Below, piece by piece: positions 1 to 8,400 of a stretch of 36,803 nucleotides of DNA. Source of the DNA: CAYZJV01 sp964478945 (GTDB lineage: Bacteria > Spirochaetota > Spirochaetia > Sphaerochaetales > Sphaerochaetaceae); assembly GCA_964478945.1 (NCBI GenBank), contig CAYZJV010000025.1:1-36803 (forward strand), in the 5' to 3' direction. The stretch's first letter is position 1, and each line of letters starts with the position of its first letter. Below the pieces are notes generated by a model. The model did no database searches. It was given only the letters and a program-made list of their open reading frames with translations, and was not told where the DNA came from. The translations under genes and the position numbers were made by a program.

Positions 1-1037
1 GTGGGCAGGAGCATGTCTCCATCCTTGATCCAGCCTCTACGGCGCATAACGGTACTGAACAGAATCGAAAGGCATGTGGGAAGGATGAAGTGCATCAACA
101 CGACCTGTGGCCATGCGTCCACTCCCATGACCGCAATGGCGTTGAATTGTCCGACCAGTCCGCTGGTACCCATTCCAGCTCCCGCACTGTTGTTCTCCAT
201 CTTGAAGACCAGTGTGCTGATGGGACCCAGGATGGCGGCGGTGAGGGTGGGAGGTATCCAGATCAAGGGATTCTTCCAAATATTGGGGATCTGGAGCATG
301 CTGGTGCCAATTCCTTGGCTCAACAGCCCCCCCAACTTGTTCTCTTTATAGGAACTTACCGCGAATCCTATCATTTGGCTACTGCACCCTACCACCGCGG
401 CTCCCGCGGCGAGACCACTGAGGCCCAGGCTGATGCAGATCGCCGCGCTGCTGATCGGTAACGTCAATACCATTCCCACCACAGTGGATACAAGTATGCC
501 CATCGGCAATGGATAGAGTGTGGTCAGGGAGTTGATGAATGCTCCAAGGTACGTCATCAAGGCTGAGATCGGGGGAGCAATGAAGTGACCGACAAGAGAG
601 CCGCTGAGTATGGTGGCGAGTGGAACCACCATGATATCCACACCTGTCTTGCCTGCGACTCTTTTTGAGACTTCGGCACCAGCGAGCCCTGCGACCAAAG
701 CCCCCACGGGTTCTCCCAAGTTCATCTTCAGTATTGCAGTCCCATCCCCCAACATGAAGGTTCCCGCGCCAACCGCTCCAGCCACGGCACTGCAGAGCAC
801 TCCCAGGGGAGGGGCTTTCACCGCAAGTGCAACTCCGATACCGATCGCTGGACCGGTAAGGTATTGTGCGATCATACCGAATTGTTCCAGCAACAATATG
901 TTGCTGTAGTGCCCGATTTGCTTGATTATAAGACCGATGATCAGGGAGGCAAACAAACCTTGAGCCATACCACTCAATACTCGGGTGATGTAACCACCCA
1001 CCTGCTTGCCATGGAGAGAAGTGTTCACTTCAGCCAT
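1..1037 (-). CDS. PTS EIIC-like membrane permease (partial, 3' end outside window)
   Basis: The reading frame runs without a stop from ATG at 1037 off the left edge, giving 345 codons. The product is very hydrophobic and Gly/Ala-rich, with about eight to nine likely membrane segments. It begins MAEVNTSLHGKQVGGY and contains GVALAVKAPPLGVL, NLGEPVGALVAG and NSAGAGMGTSGLVGQ. This composition matches the PTS_EIIC_2 type of permease, which stands alone without fused EIIA/EIIB domains. The substrate cannot be told, and the protein may be a transporter that no longer takes part in phosphotransfer. The start is supported by GGAGCT six bases upstream. No other PTS component is visible in the window. 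The family call is from overall pattern, not from an alignment. Confidence 0.7.
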   Translation of the reverse strand, partial: MAEVNTSLHGKQVGGYITRVLSGMAQGLFASLIIGLIIKQIGHYSNILLLEQFGMIAQYLTGPAIGIGVALAVKAPPLGVLCSAVAGAVGAGTFMLGDGTAILKMNLGEPVGALVAGLAGAEVSKRVAGKTGVDIMVVPLATILSGSLVGHFIAPPISALMTYLGAFINSLTTLYPLPMGILVSTVVGMVLTLPISSAAICISLGLSGLAAGAAVVGCSSQMIGFAVSSYKENKLGGLLSQGIGTSMLQIPNIWKNPLIWIPPTLTAAILGPISTLVFKMENNSAGAGMGTSGLVGQFNAIAVMGVDAWPQVVLMHFILPTCLSILFSTVMRRRGWIKDGDMLLP

Positions 1038-1252
1038 AGGGAGCTCCTAAGATATTGGATTTGGTGGATGACTTGTCATGTGCAAACGCCTTGGCATTGC
1101 ACACGGCCTCCGTTGGGAAAGACTATAACAATCGTGGCATGTTTGGTAAAGATGGGTTTTCACGCAAGTGGTGCATAATTTTGTTGACCGTATGGATATC
1201 GAGGTGTTAGCCTAGTGTAACACTGGGAGTGTTGCCTGTGTTGGAGGTAATG

Positions 1253-1873
1253 ATGAAACGAAGTTCCTTTCTTCTCGGGTTCTTTCTCGCTCCGCTAGTG
1301 CCGATGGTATTCTATCTTGTTACGATTGGAGCTGAATTCACTTCATACTCAATTTCCGTGGTAATTGGCGTCTATGCGATCGTTCTGGTGAGTAATCAAT
1401 TTTATCTTGCATCCCTGCCTTCCTGGTTGGTGTCCAAATTCGGGGTGAAATCATTACGTGCTCTGCATGGGAGTTCCCCTATTCTCATTTTGCTATTGGC
1501 AGTTTTGCATGCCATTTTGAAGCTCTCATATGGATTCACCCTTTCAACAGGCCAGACTATTCTCGGATTGGGGGCTTTCATACTCTTTTTTGTAGGAACA
1601 TTGGCTGCCCTATTCTTTTTTGCCAATACGCTTTTAACGAAGAGACCTCGATTCGCTGCCTTGCGGTCCAAAGCATATGAAAAATTGGGGCTTACGTACC
1701 GGAAGGCGAGAGCGATGCATAACCTCATGGTGGTCGCCGGTCTTGTGGTTCTGGTGCATGCGATGGGTGCTTCCACATCCGAGTTTTCCCGGAACCCTTG
1801 GGGGATGTCGATTCTCATCCTGTGGATGGTCTACTCGTTGCTTGCCTATGCGAACTACAGGCTTACCAAATGA
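1253..1873 (+). CDS. Small ferric-reductase-like transmembrane haem protein
   Basis: This 206-residue protein has about six hydrophobic segments. Four histidines sit in two membrane helices: H72 and H86 (LHGSSP...LHAILK), and H156 and H169 (AMHNLM...LVHAMG). Pairs of His 13-14 residues apart in two helices are the bis-haem b pattern of the ferric reductase-like transmembrane domain (NOX/FRE/MsrQ superfamily). No FAD or NAD(P)H domain follows, so an electron partner must be separate. That could be quinone or one of the flavin proteins of the EET locus (inference). The start at 1253 is chosen because GGAGG at 1243-1247 lies five bases upstream; an in-frame GTG at 1229 and an adjacent ATG at 1250 fit less well. 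The gene stands alone between divergent or convergent neighbours. Confidence 0.6.
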   Translation: MKRSSFLLGFFLAPLVPMVFYLVTIGAEFTSYSISVVIGVYAIVLVSNQFYLASLPSWLVSKFGVKSLRALHGSSPILILLLAVLHAILKLSYGFTLSTGQTILGLGAFILFFVGTLAALFFFANTLLTKRPRFAALRSKAYEKLGLTYRKARAMHNLMVVAGLVVLVHAMGASTSEFSRNPWGMSILILWMVYSLLAYANYRLTK

Positions 1874-1928
1874 TTACCCTGGAGAAAAGTGCAACATATG
1901 CACATTAGTATGCGAATGAAGGCCTGAA

Positions 1929-1957
1929 TTGACGTTTAGGGCGTATCCTCTTAATAT
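1929..1957 (+). promoter_or_regulatory. Orphan promoter-like element
   Basis: TTGACG at 1929-1934 and TAATAT at 1952-1957 are separated by 17 bases. No gene of normal size follows on this strand before the convergent ClC gene ends at 2167. The transcript would carry a seven-codon ORF (2012-2035) preceded by AAGGAG, and a hairpin GGCAAC-ATTC-GTTGCC at 2047-2062. It may drive a small RNA, or it may be a chance match. Confidence 0.3.
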
Positions 1958-2166
1958 GAATGTGCAAAATCGAATCGGGAATCGAGTCCCTTTAGGTTAC
2001 TAAGGAGTCGCATGCCGCTAGAAAGAATTCAGTAACTTCACAATGTGGCAACATTCGTTGCCCAGCCTTGATCATAACTTCACCAAATCATTTCGATCCG
2101 GAATTGCTGCAACTCTTTATTGAATCCGAAGCACTAAGAGAGATCGTATGATCATGGACAATGGGA

Positions 2167-3933
2167 TCATGATTGTCGTTTCTTATCCACATAGCTTCGT
2201 ATGATGCGATTCGCAGTGACGAAGCCGACGATCTTTCCCTCCTTCTTCACAATCAATAAGTTGGTTTTCATCATCTGCATGACCTCGATCGCCTCATACA
2301 GATTCGCGCCAGCTGGTATGGTGAGATTGATCTTTCGAATAAGAGGTGCGATCGATTGGTGGATGGCGGGTTTCGCATGGTGCAGTTCCACGTATCCTAT
2401 CGTTCCAACGACATCTTCTCCCTCAATGACCGGTAGTAGTCCGAGATCGTGTGCATGCAAAGTGGCCCAGACGTGTTCCACCGAGTCATCCGGATGGCAT
2501 GAGATCACTTCACGTTTCATGATCTCCTCCACGGTAAGGGTCTTGAGGGTAGGAATCCGTTTGTCGAATTGGATATGTATGCCTCTCCTCGTCAATTTTT
2601 TCGTATACATCGTTTCTCCATAGAGGAGTTTGGAGACAAAATAGGAGAGTACACCGCTGAGAAGCAATGGGAGCATGATCGAATAGGTTCTGGTCATTTC
2701 GAACACCATGATGATCGCAGTGAGGACTCCTCCGGTGACACCCGAGACGATCGCGGCCATTCCGACAATCGCATAGGCGGAAATGGGACCCGTGGTTTCA
2801 GGAAACATGGTATTGGCAAGGATTCCGATCGCCGCACCCAAGGCTCCTCCCAGAAAGAGCGATGGGGAGAATATTCCTCCCGATCCGCCCGAAGCGAGAG
2901 TGAGGGAATTGGCGATGAGTTTCATCGCAATAAGGGCCACCACCACTTTCAATGCGGTGATTCTATTGTCCAATACCATTTCCAAGAAATCGTAGCCGAC
3001 GCCAAACACGTGGTAGCTTCCAAACAATCTCAGCGACGCATATCCGATCGTACCAACAAGCAAACCTCCGATAATCGCCTTGAGCGTTGAAGGGATTCTT
3101 AAGCCGCGGAAGAAATCCTCCATACCATAGACCAATTTGATGAATGCCACCGAGAGGACCCCAGCGGCGAGACCAAGTAGTGCATAGAAGAATAATTCAA
3201 AATAGGAAACCAAGGAGTATGCCGGTACAATAAACGCCGGGCTGGTTCCCATGAAAAGGGAACCTACGGTGGTCGAGATGATTGATGAGACCACCAGAGG
3301 CATGATGGTCATTATGCTGTACTCGGGAAGAATAAGCTCCAAAGCGAACATGATCCCTCCTATCGGAGCATTGAATGTCGCGCTGATACCTCCTGCCACT
3401 CCGGCACCTACAAGTATGATGGTTTCTCTTGATGAAAGATGCATCGTCTGACCGAGAGTGGAACCGAAACTCGCACCGATCTGTACAATAGGACCCTCTT
3501 TTCCCACCGATCCTCCGGATCCGATCGTAATGGCGGATGCGAGGGATTTTACGATGGCGACCACAGGGCGGATCTTCCCACGATTCTCAGCAACCGCGTA
3601 CATTACTTCCGGTACACCATGTCCTTTGGCTTCAGGAGCCCATTTGTTGGTGATCCAACTGGCCAATGTGATTCCGAGCGCAGGAGCCAAAACAATGAAA
3701 ACTCCCCAGCGGGAAATTGATCCGCTGGCTGAGTGTGAAAAGGAAATATTCCCATTGAAGAACAGGTTATGGAAGAATTCGATGAGATATTTGAACCCTA
3801 CCGCTCCCAAACCCGCGATCATACCAACAATGATGCACAGCATGCTTATTTGGATAGTACGTTTTATCTGGGATTCTTGGAACGAAAGGATCTCTTCATA
3901 AGCCGTCTTGTTCGATTGGCTCTTGTGATTCAT
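2167..3933 (-). CDS. ClC-family chloride channel/transporter with C-terminal CBS pair
   Basis: The 588-residue protein carries the three ClC selectivity-filter segments: GHGVPE (104-109, the GSGIP equivalent), GSVGKEGP (141-148) and GSGGIFSPSLFLGG. The gating glutamate is present (E146), so either a Cl-/H+ exchanger or a gated channel is possible. After roughly eleven to twelve membrane helices come two CBS repeats, the first starting near IMKREVISCHPDDSV and the second near LTIPAGANLYEAIEVM. Such repeats usually bind adenine nucleotides and regulate transport. An open frame extends upstream to 4242 but would overlap the divergent SDR gene. The start at 3933 has GGGAG six bases upstream and gives a normal ClC N-terminus. 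The role is probably chloride/pH balance. Confidence 0.93.
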   Translation of the reverse strand: MNHKSQSNKTAYEEILSFQESQIKRTIQISMLCIIVGMIAGLGAVGFKYLIEFFHNLFFNGNISFSHSASGSISRWGVFIVLAPALGITLASWITNKWAPEAKGHGVPEVMYAVAENRGKIRPVVAIVKSLASAITIGSGGSVGKEGPIVQIGASFGSTLGQTMHLSSRETIILVGAGVAGGISATFNAPIGGIMFALELILPEYSIMTIMPLVVSSIISTTVGSLFMGTSPAFIVPAYSLVSYFELFFYALLGLAAGVLSVAFIKLVYGMEDFFRGLRIPSTLKAIIGGLLVGTIGYASLRLFGSYHVFGVGYDFLEMVLDNRITALKVVVALIAMKLIANSLTLASGGSGGIFSPSLFLGGALGAAIGILANTMFPETTGPISAYAIVGMAAIVSGVTGGVLTAIIMVFEMTRTYSIMLPLLLSGVLSYFVSKLLYGETMYTKKLTRRGIHIQFDKRIPTLKTLTVEEIMKREVISCHPDDSVEHVWATLHAHDLGLLPVIEGEDVVGTIGYVELHHAKPAIHQSIAPLIRKINLTIPAGANLYEAIEVMQMMKTNLLIVKKEGKIVGFVTANRIIRSYVDKKRQS

Positions 3934-4002
3934 GGTAAGCTCCCTCATCAAGGATGTTTCCATTTTTCCATATCGCTGACAAAATGATAAGTATCTGGCT
4001 CG

Positions 4003-4031
4003 TTGGACAAATAAAAAGTTTGGTGTATCAT
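4003..4031 (+). promoter_or_regulatory. Promoter for the SDR gene
   Basis: TTGGAC (4003-4008) and TATCAT (4026-4031) are 17 bases apart, predicting a start near 4038 and a leader of about 20 bases with GGAGG. A weaker opposite-strand promoter for the ClC gene (TATCAT at 3984-3989) lies in the same gap. Confidence 0.5.
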
Positions 4032-4057
4032 CGATACCAGAGTTGGAGGAGTGGCAC

Positions 4058-4822
4058 ATGAAGAAATTTGGTTCCGATCTTGAGGGGAAAGTCGTGGTGG
4101 TGACCGGTGCAAGCAAAGGTATCGGGCGTGGACTCGCCAAGATTATAGCGAACGAAGGTGCGAAGGTGGCTATCGCCGCAAGGAGCATGGATGAGTTGAA
4201 TACAATTGCGAAAGAGATCGGGGATGAGGGGGGTATATGCAAATCCTTTCATCTGGATCTAAGGAGTGTGGAGTCGATCACTACCTGTTTTGATGAGATC
4301 GTGAAAGCGATGGGACCGATCGATGTGTTGGTGAACAACGCAGGAATGGGTAATCCCATCCCGGCTGAAGATATCACGGAAGAGGATTGGGATTGGATGA
4401 TGGACCTCAATCTGAAAGGGACATTCTTCTGTTGCCAGGCTGCAGCGAAAACGATGCTGGAACAGGGTCGGGGCCGGATCATCAACATGAGTTCACAGGC
4501 TTCTGTGGTAGCCATTCCACATGAATCGGTCTACTGTGCATCCAAAGGTGCGGTGAACATGCTTACCAAGACATTGGCTGTGGAATGGTCGCCGAGGGGG
4601 ATCACGGTGAATGCAGTCGGTCCCACCTTCGTACGAACACCCGGGACCGCCGAACGTTTGGATGATCCCGAATTCCTTGCCGGTGTGTTGGAGAATATTC
4701 CACGGGGCAGGGTGGCTACAATCGAAGAAGTCGCCTCAGCAGTCCTGTATCTCGCATCCGATGGAGCCGATATCGTGACAGGGACCCTCTTGCTTGTGGA
4801 TGGAGGATGGACCGCACAATAA
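4058..4822 (+). CDS. Short-chain dehydrogenase/reductase (SDR), FabG/gluconate-dehydrogenase-like
   Basis: This 254-residue classical SDR has the cofactor motif TGASKGIG (16-23), NNAG (93-96), the conserved Asn in LNLKG (118), and the catalytic Ser146, Tyr159 and Lys163 (YCASK). Residues ARS follow the second strand (41-43), and an Arg there usually favours NADPH (inference). The C-terminal ILLLVDGGWT-like end (GTLLLVDGGWTAQ) is typical. The substrate cannot be fixed; sugar-acid, 3-oxoacyl and polyol dehydrogenases all look like this. The ATG at 4058 follows GGAGG at 4045-4049; an in-frame TTG at 4043 is rejected because it precedes that site. The gene is transcribed alone and converges on ccsA. 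Confidence 0.9.
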   Translation: MKKFGSDLEGKVVVVTGASKGIGRGLAKIIANEGAKVAIAARSMDELNTIAKEIGDEGGICKSFHLDLRSVESITTCFDEIVKAMGPIDVLVNNAGMGNPIPAEDITEEDWDWMMDLNLKGTFFCCQAAAKTMLEQGRGRIINMSSQASVVAIPHESVYCASKGAVNMLTKTLAVEWSPRGITVNAVGPTFVRTPGTAERLDDPEFLAGVLENIPRGRVATIEEVASAVLYLASDGADIVTGTLLLVDGGWTAQ

Positions 4823-4833
4823 CAATGTGCGGT
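4811..4833. terminator. Hairpin between convergent SDR and ccsA genes
   Basis: ACCGCACA and TGTGCGGT form a perfect 8-bp stem with a 7-base loop. The stem overlaps the SDR stop codon and lies eight bases from the ccsA stop. Neither strand has a clear T-tract, so it is a candidate bidirectional terminator or 3'-end stabiliser. Confidence 0.5.
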
Positions 4834-4841
4834 AATCCCTA

Positions 4842-5660
4842 TCATGTCGCATAGCTGTGGATGCTTGGTAGAAGAATATTCACCCCAACGAAGGTAAAGA
4901 GCACTGAAATAAATCCAATGATGGCGAACCATGCCGCAGCTTTCCCTCGCCAGTTTCGGCGTAATCGCAGATGGAGGTAAATTGCATAGATGATCCACGT
5001 GATGAGTGACCAGGTCTCCTTGGGATCCCATGCCCAATAACGGGACCATGCCTTCTGAGCCCATATCGCTCCGCTGATAATGACTATGGTCAGCATCAAT
5101 ACTCCGAACACAATCACACGATAACTGAGCATGTCGCTGATTTCGGGATCCTTGAGAATCCTTTTCCCATCGGGCCTTTTTGCATCTATGAGATAAATGA
5201 TGGCGATTCCACAAGCGAGAGCGAAGGCGCCATAAGATAGGATCGCAGTACCGACATGAAATGTCAACCAATGGCTTTGCAAAGCCGGCATAAGGGGACG
5301 AACGGCTTTGCTCTGCAATGAGGCGTATCCCATTACCAAAATCCCCAACGGCATCACGAAGGCTCCGATCGCTGTGAATCGATATGTCTTGTGGAGGATG
5401 AGGAAGCTCAAGACTATTCCCCAACCGAAACTCAAGGCAAACTCATACTGATTGCTGAATGGCAATCGTCCTGCCCCTATGGTACGCACTATCATTGCCC
5501 CGGTATGGAACACAAATCCCACGAGGGTGATGAGCATAGCCATCTTTTCTACCTTTCTGGTGACTCCACTTACATGAAGGAGAAACAAGACTGCCGAGAC
5601 GATGTAGAGTACGAATGTAGTGGTGAATGTGACATTTTCAATTGTTTGGAATATTGCCAT
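4842..5660 (-). CDS. ccsA: Cytochrome c biogenesis protein CcsA/ResC (System II haem lyase subunit)
   Basis: A 272-residue membrane protein with about eight helices. It has the haem-handling WWD-type motif RYWAWDPKETWSLITW (about 208-223) and conserved histidines at H52, H130/H135 and H230 that would ligate haem on either side of the motif. CcsA (ResC) and ResB together export haem and attach it to CxxCH motifs on the outer face of the membrane. The ATG at 5660 lies two bases after the resB stop, and GGGGA precedes it, so the two are translationally linked. The position directly downstream of an 11-haem cytochrome explains the need for haem attachment. Confidence 0.93.
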   Translation of the reverse strand: MAIFQTIENVTFTTTFVLYIVSAVLFLLHVSGVTRKVEKMAMLITLVGFVFHTGAMIVRTIGAGRLPFSNQYEFALSFGWGIVLSFLILHKTYRFTAIGAFVMPLGILVMGYASLQSKAVRPLMPALQSHWLTFHVGTAILSYGAFALACGIAIIYLIDAKRPDGKRILKDPEISDMLSYRVIVFGVLMLTIVIISGAIWAQKAWSRYWAWDPKETWSLITWIIYAIYLHLRLRRNWRGKAAAWFAIIGFISVLFTFVGVNILLPSIHSYAT

Positions 5661-5662
5661 GA

Positions 5663-6934
5663 TCAATCCCCATTAGGTTGTGTATGTGTGAATTTGGCCA
5701 AGCCATACTTAACCGAATGATGGAACACCCAACCATTCTTTCTTCCAACGGTTGTGATTGTTCCATTCGAAAACCGCATGAACCTGGGATAACAATAGAA
5801 GCTGACGAACATACCCAGCAATATGATGATGAAACCGACAAGCACGATAGGATACGATGGGTCTGTCCTTACCATAAGTCCGGTATAGGCTTCGGCGTGG
5901 GTGAAGGTGATCTCCAAATCGTTGTGGTAAATAGGCTGTCCTGGTTCGATGATGTAGGAACCTACCGGTTCTCCATACTCATATAGTACCACGGCAAAGA
6001 ATGGATTGTCCTCTCGATTGGAGAGCGAGACGGGTTGCTGGTCATGCCCTATGGCCATGTCGGGGAGATACTGGTAAAGATGGATTGTCAAATGGGATGG
6101 TTGGTGGAAGTAAGTGCGACCACTTCGCATCAATCCCTCGATAAGCACTTCGTTGGTATTGGAATCGGTGATCTTCAGGTTCCCAGTCCATCCAAAGCTT
6201 GCCTGATACAGTTTTACTCCTTTGTGATGCAGTGGATTGTTCACCCATATGGTTTGCTGAAGCTCGGTTCCATCATCATCAATCAGTGTTACCTCGCTTA
6301 CATATTGCTTGACGGCTCCTTCTTCCTCAAAGGTCATGTAGAAGTCATCAAGCCGCAGTACGAAACCCTCTTTCTCAAAAGTCATTTCGTTTCCGGGCAG
6401 AAGGGAAACCACGTCTTCGGTAGCCAGTAGATTGCCCACCATGCCTCCAACAAACAACACGAGAATTCCGATGTGGGTAATGGTTGCTCCGTACGATCCC
6501 CAACGAAACTTTGCAGCTTTCATGGTATCGGAGGGAAGATCCTTCACCACGGAATATCTGTTCTTCCCACAAAAGTTTGTGAATGTTACCGGATCAATAT
6601 TGTCTATCGAATACTCCTCCCTTGAAAATGAGGGGAAGTAGGAGGACCGGGACAACATGTACTGGCCTTTCAATGAGAGTACCGTACATGTCCCCAGATT
6701 GATTGTAAAGAATCCAACGAGCACGATGAAAAGAGGTGATGAATAGGCCGAATCAAGCTGCAACCCGATGATGAGCTTTCCGATGTTCGGATATGCTTCA
6801 AGATACCACTGCTCACCGCTGTGTTGGGGAATCAGGGTTCCGATCACGATATAGGTGGCGATAAGGATGAGAAGTATGATGGCAATTTTCAATGAGGCGA
6901 TGAAATGCAATATGTTGGACAAGCTTTGTTTCAT
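5663..6934 (-). CDS. resB: Cytochrome c biogenesis protein ResB/Ccs1 (System II)
   Basis: The 423-residue product has three N-terminal membrane helices (LKIAIILLILIATYIVIGTL; SPLFIVLVGFFTINLG; ATITHIGILVLFVGGMVGN), a large extracytoplasmic domain and one C-terminal helix (PIVLVGFIIILLGMFVSFY). This is the ResB/Ccs1 topology. The His in ITHIG is the conserved membrane-side histidine of the family. It works with CcsA in haem ligation to apocytochromes. The start at 6934 follows GGGGAG at a tight spacing. An open frame back to a TTG at 7018 exists but overlaps the cytochrome stop. The gene sits between the cytochrome and ccsA, and no thioredoxin-like ResA or CcdA is in view. Confidence 0.9.
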   Translation of the reverse strand: MKQSLSNILHFIASLKIAIILLILIATYIVIGTLIPQHSGEQWYLEAYPNIGKLIIGLQLDSAYSSPLFIVLVGFFTINLGTCTVLSLKGQYMLSRSSYFPSFSREEYSIDNIDPVTFTNFCGKNRYSVVKDLPSDTMKAAKFRWGSYGATITHIGILVLFVGGMVGNLLATEDVVSLLPGNEMTFEKEGFVLRLDDFYMTFEEEGAVKQYVSEVTLIDDDGTELQQTIWVNNPLHHKGVKLYQASFGWTGNLKITDSNTNEVLIEGLMRSGRTYFHQPSHLTIHLYQYLPDMAIGHDQQPVSLSNREDNPFFAVVLYEYGEPVGSYIIEPGQPIYHNDLEITFTHAEAYTGLMVRTDPSYPIVLVGFIIILLGMFVSFYCYPRFMRFSNGTITTVGRKNGWVFHHSVKYGLAKFTHTQPNGD

Positions 6935-6959
6935 AGACTCCCCATTATATGCAAAGAAG

Positions 6960-6981
6960 GCCGGAAGAGATATCCTCCGGC
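6960..6981 (-). other. Intergenic hairpin between cytochrome and resB
   Basis: GCCGGA and TCCGGC form a 6-bp stem in the 80-base gap after the cytochrome stop. It has no T-tract. It could stabilise the cytochrome mRNA segment or lower expression of resB relative to the cytochrome. Confidence 0.35.
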
Positions 6982-7014
6982 TCTTCATTGCGTGATATGA
7001 GCAGGACAGGTCGA

Positions 7015-8400
7015 TCAATACCCGGTAGCTGGTGGAGGACTGGAGATCAATTCCCAGTTCGCCTTGCTGTCGGTTTCTCGCAAATCATCCTCATTCAAGA
7101 AAATCCTTGCATTTCCATGACAAGAATCACAACTTTCGCTTTGGAACGTCGAACGTTGAATATTATGTGTCGGCGAGTATTTCCAGTTTGTCCTCTGATC
7201 ATAGTTGGGCAACAGATCATCACCCGCTTCGATGAATGAATCAGCAGTGGTGGGGATATGTCGGAGTGCCACATACTTGTAGGGTCGTTCCTCGGTGGGT
7301 TCGGGGTTCAGCCCTATCCTGAACAGGACCCTCATTTCAGAATGACTCGCCAAACTCGTACGATCATCGGATATGTCTGCATGACATTCGAAGCAGTTCT
7401 GGTTCGCTTGGGCATGGCACACCTGACAAGAAAGCGTAGTGCCATGAATATTGTGCATCGATGTTTTTGATTCACCTGAAGCCGCATCTTCATGACAATC
7501 GGTACATGATGGCAACACAGGCTTGTCCCACATTGAGGCATACTCTTCTCCTGTGCCATGGAAATTGTTCACATCATGACAATCCACACAAGTCATTCCC
7601 GCTTCAAAGTGTACATCCCGTGCAAACCCAACAGTTCCCATGAACTCGCCTGCATTCCTGGCCCCATGGCACCCGAAACAGGTTTGGTCCATTGGAGGAG
7701 AATCGAAGAATTTGTGTTTGTCGATGAGACCTCCTGCGTAACCGCTCGGTCGGCTTACGTGGCATTCTCCACAGGTTGCATGACAGTTCATGCAATTGAG
7801 GTTGAACACTTCTCCCAACCCTTCGTGGGGATTGTCCAAAGCCTTTTCATCTCCACTGAAGTCGATGAGCGCATTGGCAAATCCACGTACTGTGTAGTGC
7901 AAAGATTTCTCATATGTGCTCGTTGCCTCATAATGACACTCCGCACAAATACCGTTGGTATCGCCTGATGGGGAAGGGTTCACTCCGATATGTGCATTCT
8001 CGAAATGCTCTTCGGAACCATCTCCCCCATGGCATGTCACACAGCCAAGTTCTCCATGCGGTGTATCGAGGAAATCTACAGAAACTTGATATTTTTCAAG
8101 CGCCGAAAACTCCGGCGCGGCAGGGCCTCACCCCCCTGCCTCGCCACCTGCAACGGACGGCGAGGCCAACTTGTTTATCGGATGGGTTTTCGTATGACAA
8201 GCAATACACTTTTCACTGTTCTGATACGGGAGGTCGACCGGGTCGGTGAATCTGGCTGTAATGACACGAGGTTCGGTAGCGATTTCCGTTTCTGCGGGGG
8301 CCACCTCCTTGGAGCCTGCTCCCGTGGCCACCACGATCAAGGTTGCAACGACAACAAGCACTATCGTCTTGAGCAAACTCTTCTTTCGTTTCTCTCCCAT
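7015..8400 (-). CDS. Multihaem cytochrome c with in-frame UGA (putative selenoprotein, Sec91)
   Basis: One frame of 462 codons runs from ATG 8400 (GGAGGT six bases upstream) to TGA 7015-7017, interrupted only by TGA at 8128-8130 (codon 91). Read through, it gives 461 residues: basic start, a hydrophobic signal/anchor (about 9-29), then 11 CxxCH haem motifs with first Cys at 65, 120, 152, 203, 210, 241, 271, 299, 325, 336 and 424. The context of residue 91 is GEAGG-U-GPAAPEF. The second haem motif (CVTCH, 120-124) lies after the UGA and before any ATG start, so translation initiating downstream would lose it. The genes for SelB, SelA and tRNA-Sec lie just upstream on the same strand, and a hairpin follows the UGA. 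Resolved haem-attachment genes follow. The protein should be membrane-anchored or exported and carry electrons. Its substrate is unknown. A nonsense mutation is the alternative. Confidence 0.85.
8100..8118 (-). promoter_or_regulatory. Candidate bacterial SECIS hairpin
   Basis: In the mRNA, GCGCCG (8118-8113) pairs with CGGCGC (8105-8100) around the 7-base loop GAGUUUU. The stem starts ten bases after the UGA at 8130-8128, and the loop opens 15 bases after it. Bacterial SECIS elements are stem-loops within the coding region just after UGA with a G at the start of the apical loop; E. coli fdhF has its essential upper stem about 11 bases downstream. The spacing is slightly short but close. The bases after the stem (UUGAAAAAU) do not make a terminator. 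Confidence 0.65.
8119..8140 (-). other. Second hairpin enclosing the UGA codon
   Basis: GGCAGGG (8140-8134) pairs with CCCUGCC (8125-8119), a 7-bp stem with the UGA in its 8-base loop. It abuts the SECIS-like hairpin, so the two could stack. A ribosome reaching the UGA would melt this one and leave the downstream hairpin intact. Confidence 0.5.

Noticed and set aside
2569..3901. Plus-strand open frames opposite the ClC gene
   Set aside because: They are composition shadows; the minus strand holds all ClC motifs.
3934..4242. N-terminal extension of the ClC protein
   Set aside because: The extension overlaps the well-supported divergent SDR gene and lacks ClC-like sequence; the start at 3933 has a good ribosome site.
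4531..5424. A 297-codon minus-strand open frame across the SDR/ccsA junction
   Set aside because: It overlaps two convincing genes in other frames and shows no family features.
8100..8118. The hairpin after the UGA as a transcription terminator
   Set aside because: It is inside an open coding frame and is followed by TTGAAAAAT, with no T-tract.
7015..8130. UGA reassigned genome-wide (as in code 4 or 25)
   Set aside because: Several genes here end in TGA at sensible places, often overlapping the next ATG (addB/addA, aroA/ltaE, ltaE/EFR1), so UGA is a normal stop.
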